This document shows, in pieces, positions 22,101-29,304 of a stretch of DNA of 64,000 nt. The stretch is from contig NZ_LMSK01000001.1 in assembly GCF_001428385.1 (NCBI RefSeq), positions 621,355 to 685,354 of the forward strand, written 5' to 3'. How positions within the stretch are numbered: the first letter of the stretch is position 1; each line of letters starts with the position of its first letter. Both the position numbers and the translations under genes were made by a program. Origin of the DNA: Rhodanobacter sp. Soil772. Its GTDB lineage: Bacteria; Pseudomonadota; Gammaproteobacteria; Xanthomonadales; Rhodanobacteraceae. The notes under the pieces are model-generated. The model ran no database searches. It was not told where the DNA came from and saw nothing but the letters and a program-made list of their open reading frames with translations.

Positions 22101-22340
22101 TGCGGTGAAGTAATCGCGGGAGATTTCCTTCAGCGGCAGGAAGCCGTGGCGTTCGGCGCCGTACTCGACGAAGCAGGCTTCGAGTGAAGCCTCAACTCGA
22201 GTGATTCGACCCTTGTAAATATTGGACTTTTTCTGTTCCCGCGAAGGGATTTCAATGTCCAGGTCGTACAGGTTTTGGCCGTCGACAATGGCCACGCGCA
22301 ACTCTTCACGCTGAGTCGCGTTGATCAACATACGTTTCAT
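19149..22340 (-). CDS. rne: Ribonuclease E
   Basis: 1063 residues, E. coli-like length (1061). Essential endoribonuclease for mRNA decay and rRNA/tRNA processing. N-terminal catalytic half: S1 domain ([22 protein letters not shown]), catalytic aspartates D301 (LTAIDVNS) and D344 (VIDFIDM), and the zinc link CPRCEGHG (C402, C405) that joins dimers. A short amphipathic helix [14 protein letters not shown] near residue 600 is the likely membrane-targeting sequence. The C-terminal half is disordered: Arg/Asn/Gln-rich RNA-binding segments ([14 protein letters not shown]) then a long Ala/Pro/Thr stretch, presumed degradosome scaffold; partner sites cannot be assigned. Starts [10 protein letters not shown], the family N terminus. 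Divergent from rluC with a 336-nt gap. Confidence 0.97.
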   Translation of the reverse strand: MKRMLINATQREELRVAIVDGQNLYDLDIEIPSREQKKSNIYKGRITRVEASLEACFVEYGAERHGFLPLKEISRDYFTAGLDPHKANIRELIKEGQEVVVQVEKEERGNKGAALTTFISLAGRYMVLMPNNPKAGGVSRRIEGEDRQALKEALDHVTVPDDVGLIVRTAGLGRDAEELQWDLDYLLQLWKSISEAANKQKAPFLIYQESKLFIRALRDYLRSDIGEILIDDEPLYNDARDFMQQVMPNALRKLKLYRDDTPLFTRYQIETQIESAFDRQVRLPSGGSIVIDQTEALTAIDVNSSKATKGSDIEETAFNTNCEAAVEIARQARIRDAGGLLVIDFIDMDSPKHQREVEDRLKDALKLDRARVQIGRISRFGLLEMSRQRLRPSLGEATQITCPRCEGHGHIRGVESLSLSTLRLIEEHAMKDNTGQVLVQAPSSVANFLLNEKRASVVEIELRHKVHVMIVADEKLETPHIEIQRIREADMGEHSKPSYERLTTVETAELPKMGQALGSGEQPAVSGIVPSSPAPVREEIATPVAAAQPVARRQPAAAPVARTAPTGGVISRLLGWFRSAEAAAPASGPKHADNNNDGGNRNRRDERGNRGGNTANASSSRQPRRETMQQPKSAAQQQARSNRQRNNEAQSRPSQQAQVQTVKAERQPKPAAGENNQARAERKPNPQQQPRAERQPRTTNDERPAAAPLDDAAKEAELLLTPLAESTAPESADNAADTEGSQSRRRRGRRGGRRRRRHDETGASGTDVDSEQAQALDDEDRDEETTAVPATGIPAVRSEQPSRESLPTAAVAADNNATDDAIQAVAPQVRQPIAAQPVEKPVAAPVDNQSKPVVTPAPATLSAAPPATAFNLPTLPPIPNPVQSAAATTSAEQDTVRITPAAAHAPISSAPVAAAGVDAPAAKAEAAPVAPAVITTIAALPTTVSRPTHDAEQLTTMRPAPAPTGSTVAAPVTVAPATPTTSAVHQDGHPVSVTAPALTASASEKPTAANPIASLPLPKQGDLLTQPVHAHPAKPAMPVDEESKPASPLSHDEPDAHQGDSHG

Positions 22341-22676
22341 GGTGGTAATCCTCGGCTTGGCCGCGCGTCGCGCGCCACGGTGGCGCCACAATGGCGGCCT
22401 GCCGGGGATCGCGCCGCTGCGGTTAAGCGGCAAAAAAAACGGCACCGTTTCCGGCGTCGGGATGATTCGGTCAGCTGCGCCTGCCGCCCCGATCCCGCAA
22501 TGGCATCGGACAAACAGCGGCCCAAACCGTTACGATGAAAGGGAGTCGCCACCGGTAGCCAGAAGGCAATCGGAGCAATCCTCGCCGACGTTACGGGCGG
22601 GCACTCGACCCGGTCCAGACTTCGATGGGCAGAATGTAGCGCCCGCCGAGTATCCTATTTAAGCAGGTTTTTTTCA
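22341..22676. promoter_or_regulatory. rne leader and rne/rluC divergent promoter region
   Basis: 336 nt without a gene. On the minus strand the sequence upstream of rne contains a small hairpin (AACGG/CCGTT) followed by a run of eight U at 22439-22432, about 90 nt before the rne start. RNase E represses its own mRNA through structured 5' leaders in enterobacteria, so this could be a comparable control element or an attenuator; no homology is claimed. On the plus strand rluC starts 22677 after the T-run TTTTTTTC with only a weak ribosome site. Confidence 0.4.
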
Positions 22677-23675
22677 ATGCAGACGGCAACTTCCCCTGAC
22701 GCACCTCACGGTGTACGTCAAGTCGCGATCGGCCCCGAGCGGGACGGCCAGCGCATCGACAATGCGCTGGTGACCCTGCTCAAGGGTGTACCCAAGAGCA
22801 TGATTTATCGGCTTTTGCGTACCGGCCAGGTGCGCGTGAACGGCAAGCGGGCCAAGCCGGATACTCGTCTCGCTGACGGTGATACGCTGCGTATTCCGCC
22901 CGTGCGGGTGGCGGAACGGCCAGAGGGACGTGCGCCGGCCAGCGGCCTGGTGGCATCCGTGGCCGATTCGATCATTTTCGAGGACAAGCACTTCCTGGTC
23001 ATCGACAAACCCGCCGGCGTGGCGAGCCACGGCGGCAGCGGGGTCAGCCATGGCGCGATCGAGCTGCTGCGCACGGCCCGGCCGCAGGAACACCTGGAAC
23101 TGGTGCATCGGCTCGATCGCGATACCAGCGGCGTGCTGGTGTTTGCCCGCACCCGGGCCGGGCTGACCGGTTTGCAGGCGGCGATCCGCGCCGGCGAAGT
23201 CACCAAACAATACCTGTGCCTGATGCTCGGTCACCCGTCCAAGGCGAAGTTCGACGTCAACGCGCCGTTGCTGAAATCGGTCATGCAGGGCGGCGAACGG
23301 ATGGTACGGGTGGCCGACAACGGCAAGCCGTCACTGACGTTTTTCCGTGAAATGGAACAATACCCCAGCGCCCGCCTGATGCAGGCCACGCTGGGTACCG
23401 GCCGCACCCATCAGATCCGCGTGCATGCGGCACACATTGGCCATCCACTGGCTGGCGACCCGAAATACGGCGATCGCGAGATGAATAAGCGCTTCCGCGA
23501 GATGGGTCTGAGCCGCATGTTCCTGCACGCCTCGCACATGAGCTTCGACCTGGACGGGCGCTCCTACAGCTTTTCCGCACCGTTGCCGGACGATCTGAAG
23601 GATTTCCTCGACGTGTTGTCGGTGAAAGGCAAGCGGCTGCTGTGGATGAAGGAAAAATCGCGTACCGACTTCTGA
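22677..23675 (+). CDS. rluC: Ribosomal large subunit pseudouridine synthase C
   Basis: 332 residues. An N-terminal S4 RNA-binding domain (residues ~25-75, RIDNALVTLLKGVPKSMIYRLLRTGQVRVNGKR) is followed by the RluA-family catalytic domain with D147 in HRLDRDTSGVLVFA, and the late motif GTGRTHQIRVHAAHIGHPLAGDPKYGD. Modifies 23S rRNA uridines (955, 2504, 2580 in E. coli). Its position next to rne in divergent orientation is the usual gammaproteobacterial arrangement and supports RluC over RluD. Stop codon directly abuts that of the convergent phhB-like gene. Confidence 0.94.
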   Translation: MQTATSPDAPHGVRQVAIGPERDGQRIDNALVTLLKGVPKSMIYRLLRTGQVRVNGKRAKPDTRLADGDTLRIPPVRVAERPEGRAPASGLVASVADSIIFEDKHFLVIDKPAGVASHGGSGVSHGAIELLRTARPQEHLELVHRLDRDTSGVLVFARTRAGLTGLQAAIRAGEVTKQYLCLMLGHPSKAKFDVNAPLLKSVMQGGERMVRVADNGKPSLTFFREMEQYPSARLMQATLGTGRTHQIRVHAAHIGHPLAGDPKYGDREMNKRFREMGLSRMFLHASHMSFDLDGRSYSFSAPLPDDLKDFLDVLSVKGKRLLWMKEKSRTDF

Positions 23676-24020
23676 TCAGCGCGCCAGCAAGGCCTCGACC
23701 CGCGCGGCGCAGATGAAGTCGTTCAGCGACAGCCCACCGACATCGTGGGTCGACCACAACACCTGGCAGTGGCCGTAGCCGGCTTCGAGATCCGGGTGGT
23801 GGTCCTCCTGGTTGGCCATGAAGCCCACCGCGTTGATGAAGCCCAGCGTGTGATGGAAGTCGGCAAACCCGAAGTCCTTGACGATGGCCGCGCCGTCACC
23901 GCGCAGTTGCCAGCCCGACGGCAGCAGCTGCAGCAGCTCGGCCACTTGTGCGCTGCCCAGCGCGTGCTCCTTGCCCTTGCGCGGTTGGCAGTGCCGGGTG
24001 GCCAGGTCGTTCGCGTTCAT
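23676..24020 (-). CDS. phhB: Pterin-4a-carbinolamine dehydratase
   Basis: 114 residues, normal PCD length. Recycles 4a-hydroxytetrahydrobiopterin, for example after phenylalanine hydroxylase. The active-site motif EDHHPDLEAGYGHCQVLWSTHDVGGLS is intact, preceded by the family pattern FGFADFHHTLGFINAVGFMANQ. A GGAGAT ribosome site precedes the ATG at 24020. phhA is not in this window, so the link to phenylalanine catabolism is only by family. Confidence 0.93.
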   Translation of the reverse strand: MNANDLATRHCQPRKGKEHALGSAQVAELLQLLPSGWQLRGDGAAIVKDFGFADFHHTLGFINAVGFMANQEDHHPDLEAGYGHCQVLWSTHDVGGLSLNDFICAARVEALLAR

Positions 24021-24104
24021 GGGGATCTCCGTCAGGGCTGAAAGTCTTGGGGATGCGAAGCGTCGAAGTTGTGCACGCAAATGTCAAAGCGCGCATGGAA
24101 CTTG

Positions 24105-24129
24105 AAACAGGACTAAAATGGTGCTGTAT
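24105..24129 (+). promoter_or_regulatory. Candidate IscR-type site before nfuA
   Basis: By hand this 25-mer matches 18 of 25 positions of the E. coli type-1 IscR consensus (core GACTAAAAT...GT, end GTAT). It overlaps a possible -35 (TTGAAA, 24103-24108). Since nfuA is an Fe-S biogenesis gene the placement is sensible, but the right half-site is degenerate. Confidence 0.3.
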
Positions 24130-24175
24130 CGCCGGTAAAGTTTACGGGCGCCCGTTTGGTGACACTGGAGCAGGC

Positions 24176-24784
24176 ATGATCGACATTTCGGAACGCGCGC
24201 AGCAACACTTTCTGCGGCTTCTCTCACAGCAGGGCATCGACGGGCTGGGCATCCGTCTGCGGGTGACCTCGCCGGGTACGCCAGCGGCGAACTGCGAGCT
24301 GGAATTCTGCGAACCCGCGGACCTGGCCGGCGGCGAGTGGACGATCGAGTGCGCCGGCTTCGACTTCCATGTCGACGGCGACAGCGCCAGCTGGCTGGAC
24401 CACGCCAGCATCGACTTCGAGCCGAATGCCACCGGCGGCCAACTGAACATCCGCGCGCCGAAGATCAAGGGCAACGTACCGGGTGCAGAAGCAGGCTTGA
24501 TCGAGCGGGTGCGCTACGTGCTGGAGGCGGAGATCAACCCGAAGCTGGCTTCGCACGGCGGCCGGGTCAGCCTGCTGGAGATCGACGCCGACGGTGTGGT
24601 GCTGCTGCAGTTCGGTGGCGGCTGCCATGGCTGCGGCATGGTCGACGTGACGTTGAAGCAGGGCGTGGAAAAGACCTTGCGCGAGCGGGTGCCGGAAATC
24701 ACTGCGGTACGCGACGCCACCGACCACGCCGTCGGCGAAAAGCCTTACTACAGCAAGGCCGAAGGCAAGTCGGCGATCGCCTGA
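24176..24784 (+). CDS. nfuA: Fe-S biogenesis protein NfuA
   Basis: 202 residues. N-terminal degenerate A-type domain (ISERAQQHFLRLLSQQ ... GIRLRVTSPGTPAANCELEFC), which lacks the usual three-cysteine set as in other NfuA proteins, then a Nfu domain with the CXXC cluster site C150/C153 (FGGGCHGCGMVD). It carries [4Fe-4S] clusters to targets, particularly under oxidative stress or iron limitation. ATG 24176 follows GGAGCAGG. Ends in a strong terminator shared with the convergent cytochrome gene. Confidence 0.95.
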   Translation: MIDISERAQQHFLRLLSQQGIDGLGIRLRVTSPGTPAANCELEFCEPADLAGGEWTIECAGFDFHVDGDSASWLDHASIDFEPNATGGQLNIRAPKIKGNVPGAEAGLIERVRYVLEAEINPKLASHGGRVSLLEIDADGVVLLQFGGGCHGCGMVDVTLKQGVEKTLRERVPEITAVRDATDHAVGEKPYYSKAEGKSAIA

Positions 24785-24807
24785 GCCAGGCCCGGATCGC
24801 GCAAAGA

Positions 24808-24837
24808 CAAAGGCCCGCCGAAGCGGGCCTTTGTTTT
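24808..24837. terminator. Bidirectional terminator nfuA / cytochrome c
   Basis: 11-bp stem CAAAGGCCCGC/GCGGGCCTTTG with CGAA tetraloop and T-run on the plus strand; AAAGA tract on the other side can serve the minus-strand genes. Confidence 0.9.
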
Positions 24838-24857
24838 CCTGCAACGCGGCAGCAGGT

Positions 24858-25211
24858 TTACTTGTCGCCGCTGATGTGGCCTTTCAGCGTATCGAGCTTG
24901 CTCGGCAGGCTGGAGAAGTACGTGGCGACGTCCTCGATGTCCTGGTCGGACAGGGTGGCCACCATACCCTTCATGATCGGGTTGTTGCGCTGGCCGTCCT
25001 TGTACTCGTGCAGCACATGCTGCAGGTACAGGTTGTACTGGCCGGCGAGGCGCGGGTACTGCGGGTCGATCGAATTGCCGTCGACACCATGGCAGGCGAA
25101 GCAGGTGGCCGCTTTCTGCTTGCCGTTCTCGGCGTTGCCGGTGGCAAGCAACTGGGTGGAGGCGAACGCCAGGATGGCGCCGAATGAAAGCAGGGTAATC
25201 GCACGTTTCAT
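24858..25211 (-). CDS. Periplasmic class I cytochrome c (c4/c5-like)
   Basis: 117 residues with a signal peptide (MKRAITLLSFGAILAFASTQLLA). One heme site C37-X-X-C40-H41 (CFACHG), PRLAGQYNLYLQHVLHEYKDGQR as in c4-type domains, and a probable axial methionine at M80 or M83 (IMKGM). Single-domain electron carrier, likely feeding a terminal oxidase. Nineteen nt downstream of a second, related cytochrome gene on the same strand, so the two form an operon and may have arisen by duplication. Confidence 0.9.
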   Translation of the reverse strand: MKRAITLLSFGAILAFASTQLLATGNAENGKQKAATCFACHGVDGNSIDPQYPRLAGQYNLYLQHVLHEYKDGQRNNPIMKGMVATLSDQDIEDVATYFSSLPSKLDTLKGHISGDK

Positions 25212-25230
25212 GCGGAAAGTCCTTGGCAAC

Positions 25231-25554
25231 TTACTTGGCGAGGCTGGAAAGATAGGCGGCAATGTTCTGGATGTCCGTCGCGGACAGGCTCTGTGCCTGC
25301 GCATCCATGGTCGGGTGCTTGCGGTCGCCGCTCTGGTAACCCTGCAGCGCATTGACGATGTACTGCTCGTTCTGGCCAGCGATCTTCGGCACCGGGTACT
25401 GCGGATAGGCGTTGGTGTAGCCAGGTACCCCATGGCAACCAGCGCACGTATAAATGAGTTTGCGTCCGGCAGCCTTGTCGCCTTCAGCATGAACGCTGGT
25501 GGCGGCGAAGAGGGCAGTGGCCACGGCCAGGCCAAGCAATTGCAATCGAGTCAT
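25231..25554 (-). CDS. Periplasmic class I cytochrome c
   Basis: 107 residues from the ATG at 25554; in-frame ATGs at 25563 and 25569 exist but would prolong the signal peptide MTRLQLLGLAVATALFAATSVHA by a few residues. Heme site C37-AG-C40-H41, then PKIAGQNEQYIVNALQGYQSGDRKHPTM (axial Met in HPTM) and DIQNIAAYLSSL at the end, the pattern of c4 domains. With the downstream paralogue it corresponds to the two halves of a diheme cytochrome c4, but as separate polypeptides. Confidence 0.88.
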   Translation of the reverse strand: MTRLQLLGLAVATALFAATSVHAEGDKAAGRKLIYTCAGCHGVPGYTNAYPQYPVPKIAGQNEQYIVNALQGYQSGDRKHPTMDAQAQSLSATDIQNIAAYLSSLAK

Positions 25555-25712
25555 CGAGATCATTCCCACGAGTGCGACGGGTACAGGGTCATGTAAGCCA
25601 CCAAGTATAGACGTTGCTTCAACGCGTGAACAACACCGCGCTCAAGAATGATCAATGTTTGCGCAGTGTGCATCCAGCGTCGCTGTTTTCGCGCTGACTG
25701 CATCGGGCGACA

Positions 25713-25742
25713 TTGCTGTGGCGACCATTGCCCCCATATACT
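25713..25742 (+). promoter_or_regulatory. Sigma-70 promoter of ssrA
   Basis: -35 TTGCTG at 25713-25718, 18-nt spacer, -10 TATACT at 25737-25742. The predicted start is about 16 nt before the mature tmRNA 5' end. Confidence 0.6.
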
Positions 25743-25765
25743 GGTGTGGTCATATCGTTTTCCCC

Positions 25766-26123
<358 letters not shown>

Positions 26124-26145
26124 CAAGCTCCAACGCAGTCCAACG

Positions 26146-26189
26146 AAGGCCGGTAACCCTAGCAACAGCAACGGTTCCGGCCTTTTTTG
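26146..26189 (+). terminator. Terminator-like hairpin after ssrA
   Basis: AAGGCCGG...CCGGCCTT with a long loop (GTAACC/GGTT extending the stem partly) followed by TTTTTTG. Confidence 0.65.
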
Positions 26190-26224
26190 TGCCTGATACC
26201 GTCCAAGCTGATCCATTGCAATCC

Positions 26225-26283
26225 GGGGGCAACTGGGGGCAACATCGGGGGCAACAGCACTTATCTGTGCAAGGGTTGCCCCC
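26225..26283. repeat. Phased GGGGGCAAC repeats, candidate integrase arm sites (left)
   Basis: Three direct copies of GGGGGCAAC begin at 26225, 26235 and 26247 (10 and 12 nt apart), and an inverted copy GTTGCCCCC ends at 26283, the base before the integrase ATG. Similar copies occur at the other island end (32247 and 32259). Tyrosine recombinases of this family bind short arm repeats around the att core. Confidence 0.65.
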
Positions 26284-27504
26284 ATGACACTTTCCGACGT
26301 CACTATCCGCAAGGCCAAGCCAACCGACAAGACACAGCGTCTATTTGATGGTGGCGGGCTGTACTTGGAAGTCTCGCCGGCTGGGGGCAAGTGGTGGCGT
26401 TTGAAGTACCGGTTTGGGGGCAAGGAGAAACGTCTGTCTCTCGGCACCTATCCCGACACTGGCCTAGCCGATGCCCGCGATAAGCGCGACGCCGCCCGCA
26501 AGTTGCTGGCCGCTGAAGTCGATCCGGGCGAACAGCGCAAGGCCGTCAAAGCTGCCGGCGATGATCGTGCGGCGAACAGCTTTGAAGTGGTTGCGCGCGA
26601 GTGGCATGCCAAGCAATCGGCAACATGGGTCGAGCTGCATGCCAGCCGGATCATGCTGCGGCTGGAGAATGATGTATTCCCGTGGCTGGGCAGCCGACCG
26701 ATTGCTGACGTTACGGCAATGGAACTGCTGGCGACCGTGAATCGCATTGTCGACCGTGGCGCCGTCGAGTCCGCGCACCGCGTGTTGCAGAATTGCGGGC
26801 AGGTGTTGCGCTATGCCATCGCCACCGGCCGCGCCGAACGTAACCCGGCCGCTGATCTGCGCGGAGCATTGCCGCCGGTCAAGCAAACCCATCTGGCCGC
26901 CATCGTTGACCCGGTTGCTATCGGTGGCCTGCTGCGCGCGATGGACGCCTATAACGGCTCGCTGGTGACGAAGTGCGCCCTACGGCTGGCACCGCTGGTA
27001 TTCGTGCGCCCCGGCGAGCTGCGGCAGGCCGAGTGGGCGGAGTTCGACCTGGATGCTGCGCAGTGGAACATCCCCGCCGAGAAAATGAAGATGCGCGAGC
27101 CGCATCTAGTTCCGCTTGCACCACAAGCCGTGGCGATCCTGCGCGAGATTCATGCACTGACCGGACGCGGGCGCTACGTGTTCCCCAGCGCACGTAGTCC
27201 GCAACGGCCCATGAGCAATAACGCGGTGTTATCGGCACTGCGCCGCATGGGCTACGCCACCGATGAAATGAGCGGCCACGGATTCCGGGCAATGGCGCGC
27301 ACGGTGCTGGATGAAGTGCTGCACTTCCGGCCCGACTACATCGAGCACCAGCTGGCGCATGCGGTGAAAGACCCGAACGGGCGCGCGTACAACCGCACTG
27401 CGCATCTAGCCGAACGTCGCAAGATGATGGCCGGCTGGGCGGACTATCTGGACACATTGAAGACTGGCGGCAACGTCGTGCCGATGACGCGCAAGGCAAG
27501 CTGA
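26284..27504 (+). CDS. int: Tyrosine recombinase, P4-type integrase with DUF4102 N terminus
   Basis: 406 residues. The N-terminal arm-binding domain has the DUF4102 pattern LSDVTIRKAKPTDKTQRLFDGGGLYLEV and WRLKYRFGGKEKRLSLGTYP. A SAM-like core-binding domain follows (~100-190), then the catalytic domain with R242 (FVRPGELR), H332 and R335 (SGHGFRAMAR), H359 and nucleophile Y369 (NGRAYNR). All catalytic residues are present, so the enzyme looks active. Position directly after ssrA agrees with tmRNA-targeting integrases. Its start codon abuts an inverted arm-type repeat, so binding there could also repress transcription. Confidence 0.95.
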   Translation: MTLSDVTIRKAKPTDKTQRLFDGGGLYLEVSPAGGKWWRLKYRFGGKEKRLSLGTYPDTGLADARDKRDAARKLLAAEVDPGEQRKAVKAAGDDRAANSFEVVAREWHAKQSATWVELHASRIMLRLENDVFPWLGSRPIADVTAMELLATVNRIVDRGAVESAHRVLQNCGQVLRYAIATGRAERNPAADLRGALPPVKQTHLAAIVDPVAIGGLLRAMDAYNGSLVTKCALRLAPLVFVRPGELRQAEWAEFDLDAAQWNIPAEKMKMREPHLVPLAPQAVAILREIHALTGRGRYVFPSARSPQRPMSNNAVLSALRRMGYATDEMSGHGFRAMARTVLDEVLHFRPDYIEHQLAHAVKDPNGRAYNRTAHLAERRKMMAGWADYLDTLKTGGNVVPMTRKAS

Positions 27505-27603
27505 TCGACAACCGTTGAACGCCGCGCCTAGGCTGATCCCCGAAAACCGGGCACCTTCCCCGGCTGGCGCGGCACCTTTTGAAGGGCGCTGAAGGTGTGC
27601 GCG

Positions 27604-28230
27604 ATGGGTGATCCGCTCGAAGAATGGGAAGAGCTGCAACCAGACGGCTGGGATGTTTGGCGACATGCCGAATACGTGACGATCAAGGAGGCGGCGTGTC
27701 TGCTGTCTCGTATAGATCCCGGGTCCCGGTATGTTGGCAATCGTGTTCTACCTAGCGAAGCCCAAAATATGGCAAGGCTCATCGAGCAAGCCTTATGCAT
27801 GCAACGACTTCGAGGGCTTCAGGTCTTGATCTGGGACACTGACAGCGGCTACGGCGACGCCGGTGAAGTCGCTGTTAGCCAATCAGATTTACTTGGCAGG
27901 CACCTATCCGAAAATTCAACGATTGAAGTGATCGACTTGGCAAAGTGGTGCGAGGTGAAAGGCTTTCGCCATCCATGGCGCGGCGTGAAGAGCGCGGCAA
28001 CGCCAGCACCAGCAATCGCGCACTATCCAGCCGAGCTGCGCGCCGCTATCGAGGCGTTCAACGCAGTACACGGTGACCCGGGTGCGACTGCTCGACGCTC
28101 ACCGAAAGCAGCCCTCGCCACATGGCTGGAATCGAACAAGCCGGAGCTATCTGCGAACGCGCGCGAACGCATTGCCACAGTGGCGAATTGGCTGCCGTCT
28201 GGCGGCGCACCGAAAACGCCCGGCGGCTAA
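27604..28230 (+). CDS. Island hypothetical protein
   Basis: 208 residues from ATG 27604 (GAAGGTG upstream; a GTG three codons earlier is also possible). Not recognised. The N-terminal half is acidic and aromatic (EEWEELQPDGWDVWRHAEYVTIKEAACLLSRIDPGS), where YVTIKEAACLLSRIDP has the look of a small helix-turn-helix or excisionase-like entry helix. VIDLAKWCEVKGFRHPW follows. The C-terminal third (AALATWLESNKPELSANARERIATVANWLPSGG) is helical. No membrane segment or catalytic motif. Codon choice is less GC-biased at third positions than in the core genes around the island. Followed by a perfect 10-bp hairpin. Confidence 0.7.
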   Translation: MGDPLEEWEELQPDGWDVWRHAEYVTIKEAACLLSRIDPGSRYVGNRVLPSEAQNMARLIEQALCMQRLRGLQVLIWDTDSGYGDAGEVAVSQSDLLGRHLSENSTIEVIDLAKWCEVKGFRHPWRGVKSAATPAPAIAHYPAELRAAIEAFNAVHGDPGATARRSPKAALATWLESNKPELSANARERIATVANWLPSGGAPKTPGG

Positions 28231-28256
28231 CCTACCCCGGAGGAGTGGGGTAGGTT
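28229..28256 (+). terminator. Perfect hairpin after the island hypothetical gene
   Basis: AACCTACCCC / GGGGTAGGTT, 10 bp, loop GGAGGAGT, overlapping the stop codon. No clear U-run follows, so it may be an mRNA-stabilising or Rho-dependent element and not an intrinsic terminator. Confidence 0.45.
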
Positions 28257-28365
28257 CTCCCTGCGCATGGGGCCGGTTTTCATAACTTGCCCCGCTATTC
28301 ATCCCGCCCCTGATGCATAACATCCAAGACCGTCCAGCCATTTACGGCCAACAAGGGACGGCACC

Positions 28366-28599
28366 ATGCAAGCACGTTCACCACTCCCCGAAACCGGCTA
28401 CCTGCGCTTGCCGCAGATAGTCGGCAAGCCCGCCACTGATACCGCGCCGGCTATCCCCGCCATCTTCCCCGTTTGCCGGTCGACGTGGTGGGCTGGCGTC
28501 AAAGCCGGCCGCTACCCGCAGCCCGTGAAGCTGGGCGAGCGCATCACGGCGTGGCGAGTTGAAGATATTCGCGCGCTGATCGAGCAAGTATCAGCATGA
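28366..28599 (+). CDS. AlpA-like small DNA-binding regulator
   Basis: 77 residues. GYLRLPQIVG at the start, then FPVCRSTWWAGVKAGRYPQPVKLGERITAWRVEDIRALIEQ, the MerR-like winged-helix pattern of AlpA/phage excisionase proteins, with an approximately 10-residue insertion (KPATDTAPAIPAI) between the first strand and the recognition helix. In P4-like elements AlpA activates the integrase or serves as excision factor. Here it lies between two genes of unknown function. AAGGGA precedes the ATG. Confidence 0.85.
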   Translation: MQARSPLPETGYLRLPQIVGKPATDTAPAIPAIFPVCRSTWWAGVKAGRYPQPVKLGERITAWRVEDIRALIEQVSA

Positions 28600-28605
28600 T
28601 CCCGC

Positions 28606-28619
28606 ACTCCGTCTGGAGT
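28606..28619 (+). promoter_or_regulatory. Inverted repeat covering the ribosome site of the winged-helix gene
   Basis: ACTCC-GTCT-GGAGT. The 3' arm is the GGAG of the ribosome binding site 5-9 nt before ATG 28625, so the hairpin may lower translation. Confidence 0.4.
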
Positions 28620-28624
28620 CGACG

Positions 28625-29143
28625 ATGAAGCCGCGGGATAGAGCAAAGCACAAAGGCCGCAAAGTCCAAGGGGGCTTCACCTTGATACCGCATGCCGTGC
28701 AAGATGGCCCGAACTGGCGTGCGTGCGGCGGCTCCGCTATCAAGCTGCTATGCGACCTGGCACGGCAGTATCGAGGCAGCAACAACGGCGATTTGTGCGC
28801 GTCCATGTCGATGCTGAAGCCCAAGGGATGGACAAGCCCGGAAACCGTCAACTATGCGCTGCGCGAGCTGCGGCACTACGGATTGATCGTGCAGACTCGG
28901 CAAGGTGGCTTGCATGCCGCCAGCCTCTATGCCCTGACTTGGCACGCGATCGACGAATGCGGCGGCAAGCTGGATTGCGCGGCAACGACTGTTGCGCCGT
29001 GCAGCTGGCGCGATGCTCCCGCGACGCCTTTCAAGCGCCCAAAGAAAAACAGGAAGGCCAGTACGGATTCCGTCACAGTCGCTACGGAATCCGTACCTAA
29101 GCGCCGAAAGCGCCAGCTGGTTAGCTACGGCATCCGTACCTAA
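28625..29143 (+). CDS. Winged-helix protein of the island
   Basis: 172 residues. After a basic start (KPRDRAKHKGRKVQGGF) comes a winged-helix-like region: LIPHAVQDGPNWRACGGSAIKLLCDLARQYRGSNNGDL (helices 1-2), SMSMLKPKGWTSPETVNYALRELRHYGLIVQTRQ (recognition helix and wing) and SLYALTWHAIDE. This resembles replication- or regulation-linked HTH proteins found in integrated elements; the exact family is not known to me. The last ~35 residues are basic and low-complexity, and their codons contain three of four palindromic DNA repeats. It could bind those repeats as initiator or as repressor of the adjacent restriction gene; this is inference. Confidence 0.75.
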   Translation: MKPRDRAKHKGRKVQGGFTLIPHAVQDGPNWRACGGSAIKLLCDLARQYRGSNNGDLCASMSMLKPKGWTSPETVNYALRELRHYGLIVQTRQGGLHAASLYALTWHAIDECGGKLDCAATTVAPCSWRDAPATPFKRPKKNRKASTDSVTVATESVPKRRKRQLVSYGIRT

Positions 29144-29182
29144 AATGCCTATTTCCGCTCCTGCTGCTGCTACGGAATCCGT
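29063..29182. repeat. Four palindromic repeats ACGGA-N-TCCGT
   Basis: Copies at 29063-29073 (centre T), 29084-29094 (centre A), 29127-29137 (one mismatch, ACGGCATCCGT) and 29172-29182 (centre A). Spacing is 21, 43 and 45 nt. Copies 2 and 3 share the longer CTACGGNATCCGTACCTAA. Copies 1 and 2 are read as T-D/E-S-V, copy 3 in another frame as Y-G-I-R, and copy 4 is non-coding. An AT-rich stretch (TTTTTATATAT) follows copy 4. Confidence 0.85.
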
Positions 29183-29247
29183 ACACCTTTTTATATATCT
29201 ACCAAGCAGCATGTGTGCTGGCGGTGCGGCCCTTGATCGTCTGCAGT

Positions 29248-29275
29248 TTGCCCCGCGCGCTCCAGCACGCATAAT
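29248..29275 (+). promoter_or_regulatory. Candidate promoter of the restriction-modification gene
   Basis: -35 TTGCCC at 29248-29253, 16-nt spacer, -10 CATAAT at 29270-29275. It is flanked by an inverted pair GTGCTGG (29215) / CCAGCAC (29262) and lies 66 nt after the last palindromic repeat. Translation would start about 23 nt into the transcript. Confidence 0.45.
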
Positions 29276-29304
29276 CGAGCCATCCACGACAGGCACACGC
29301 AAGC

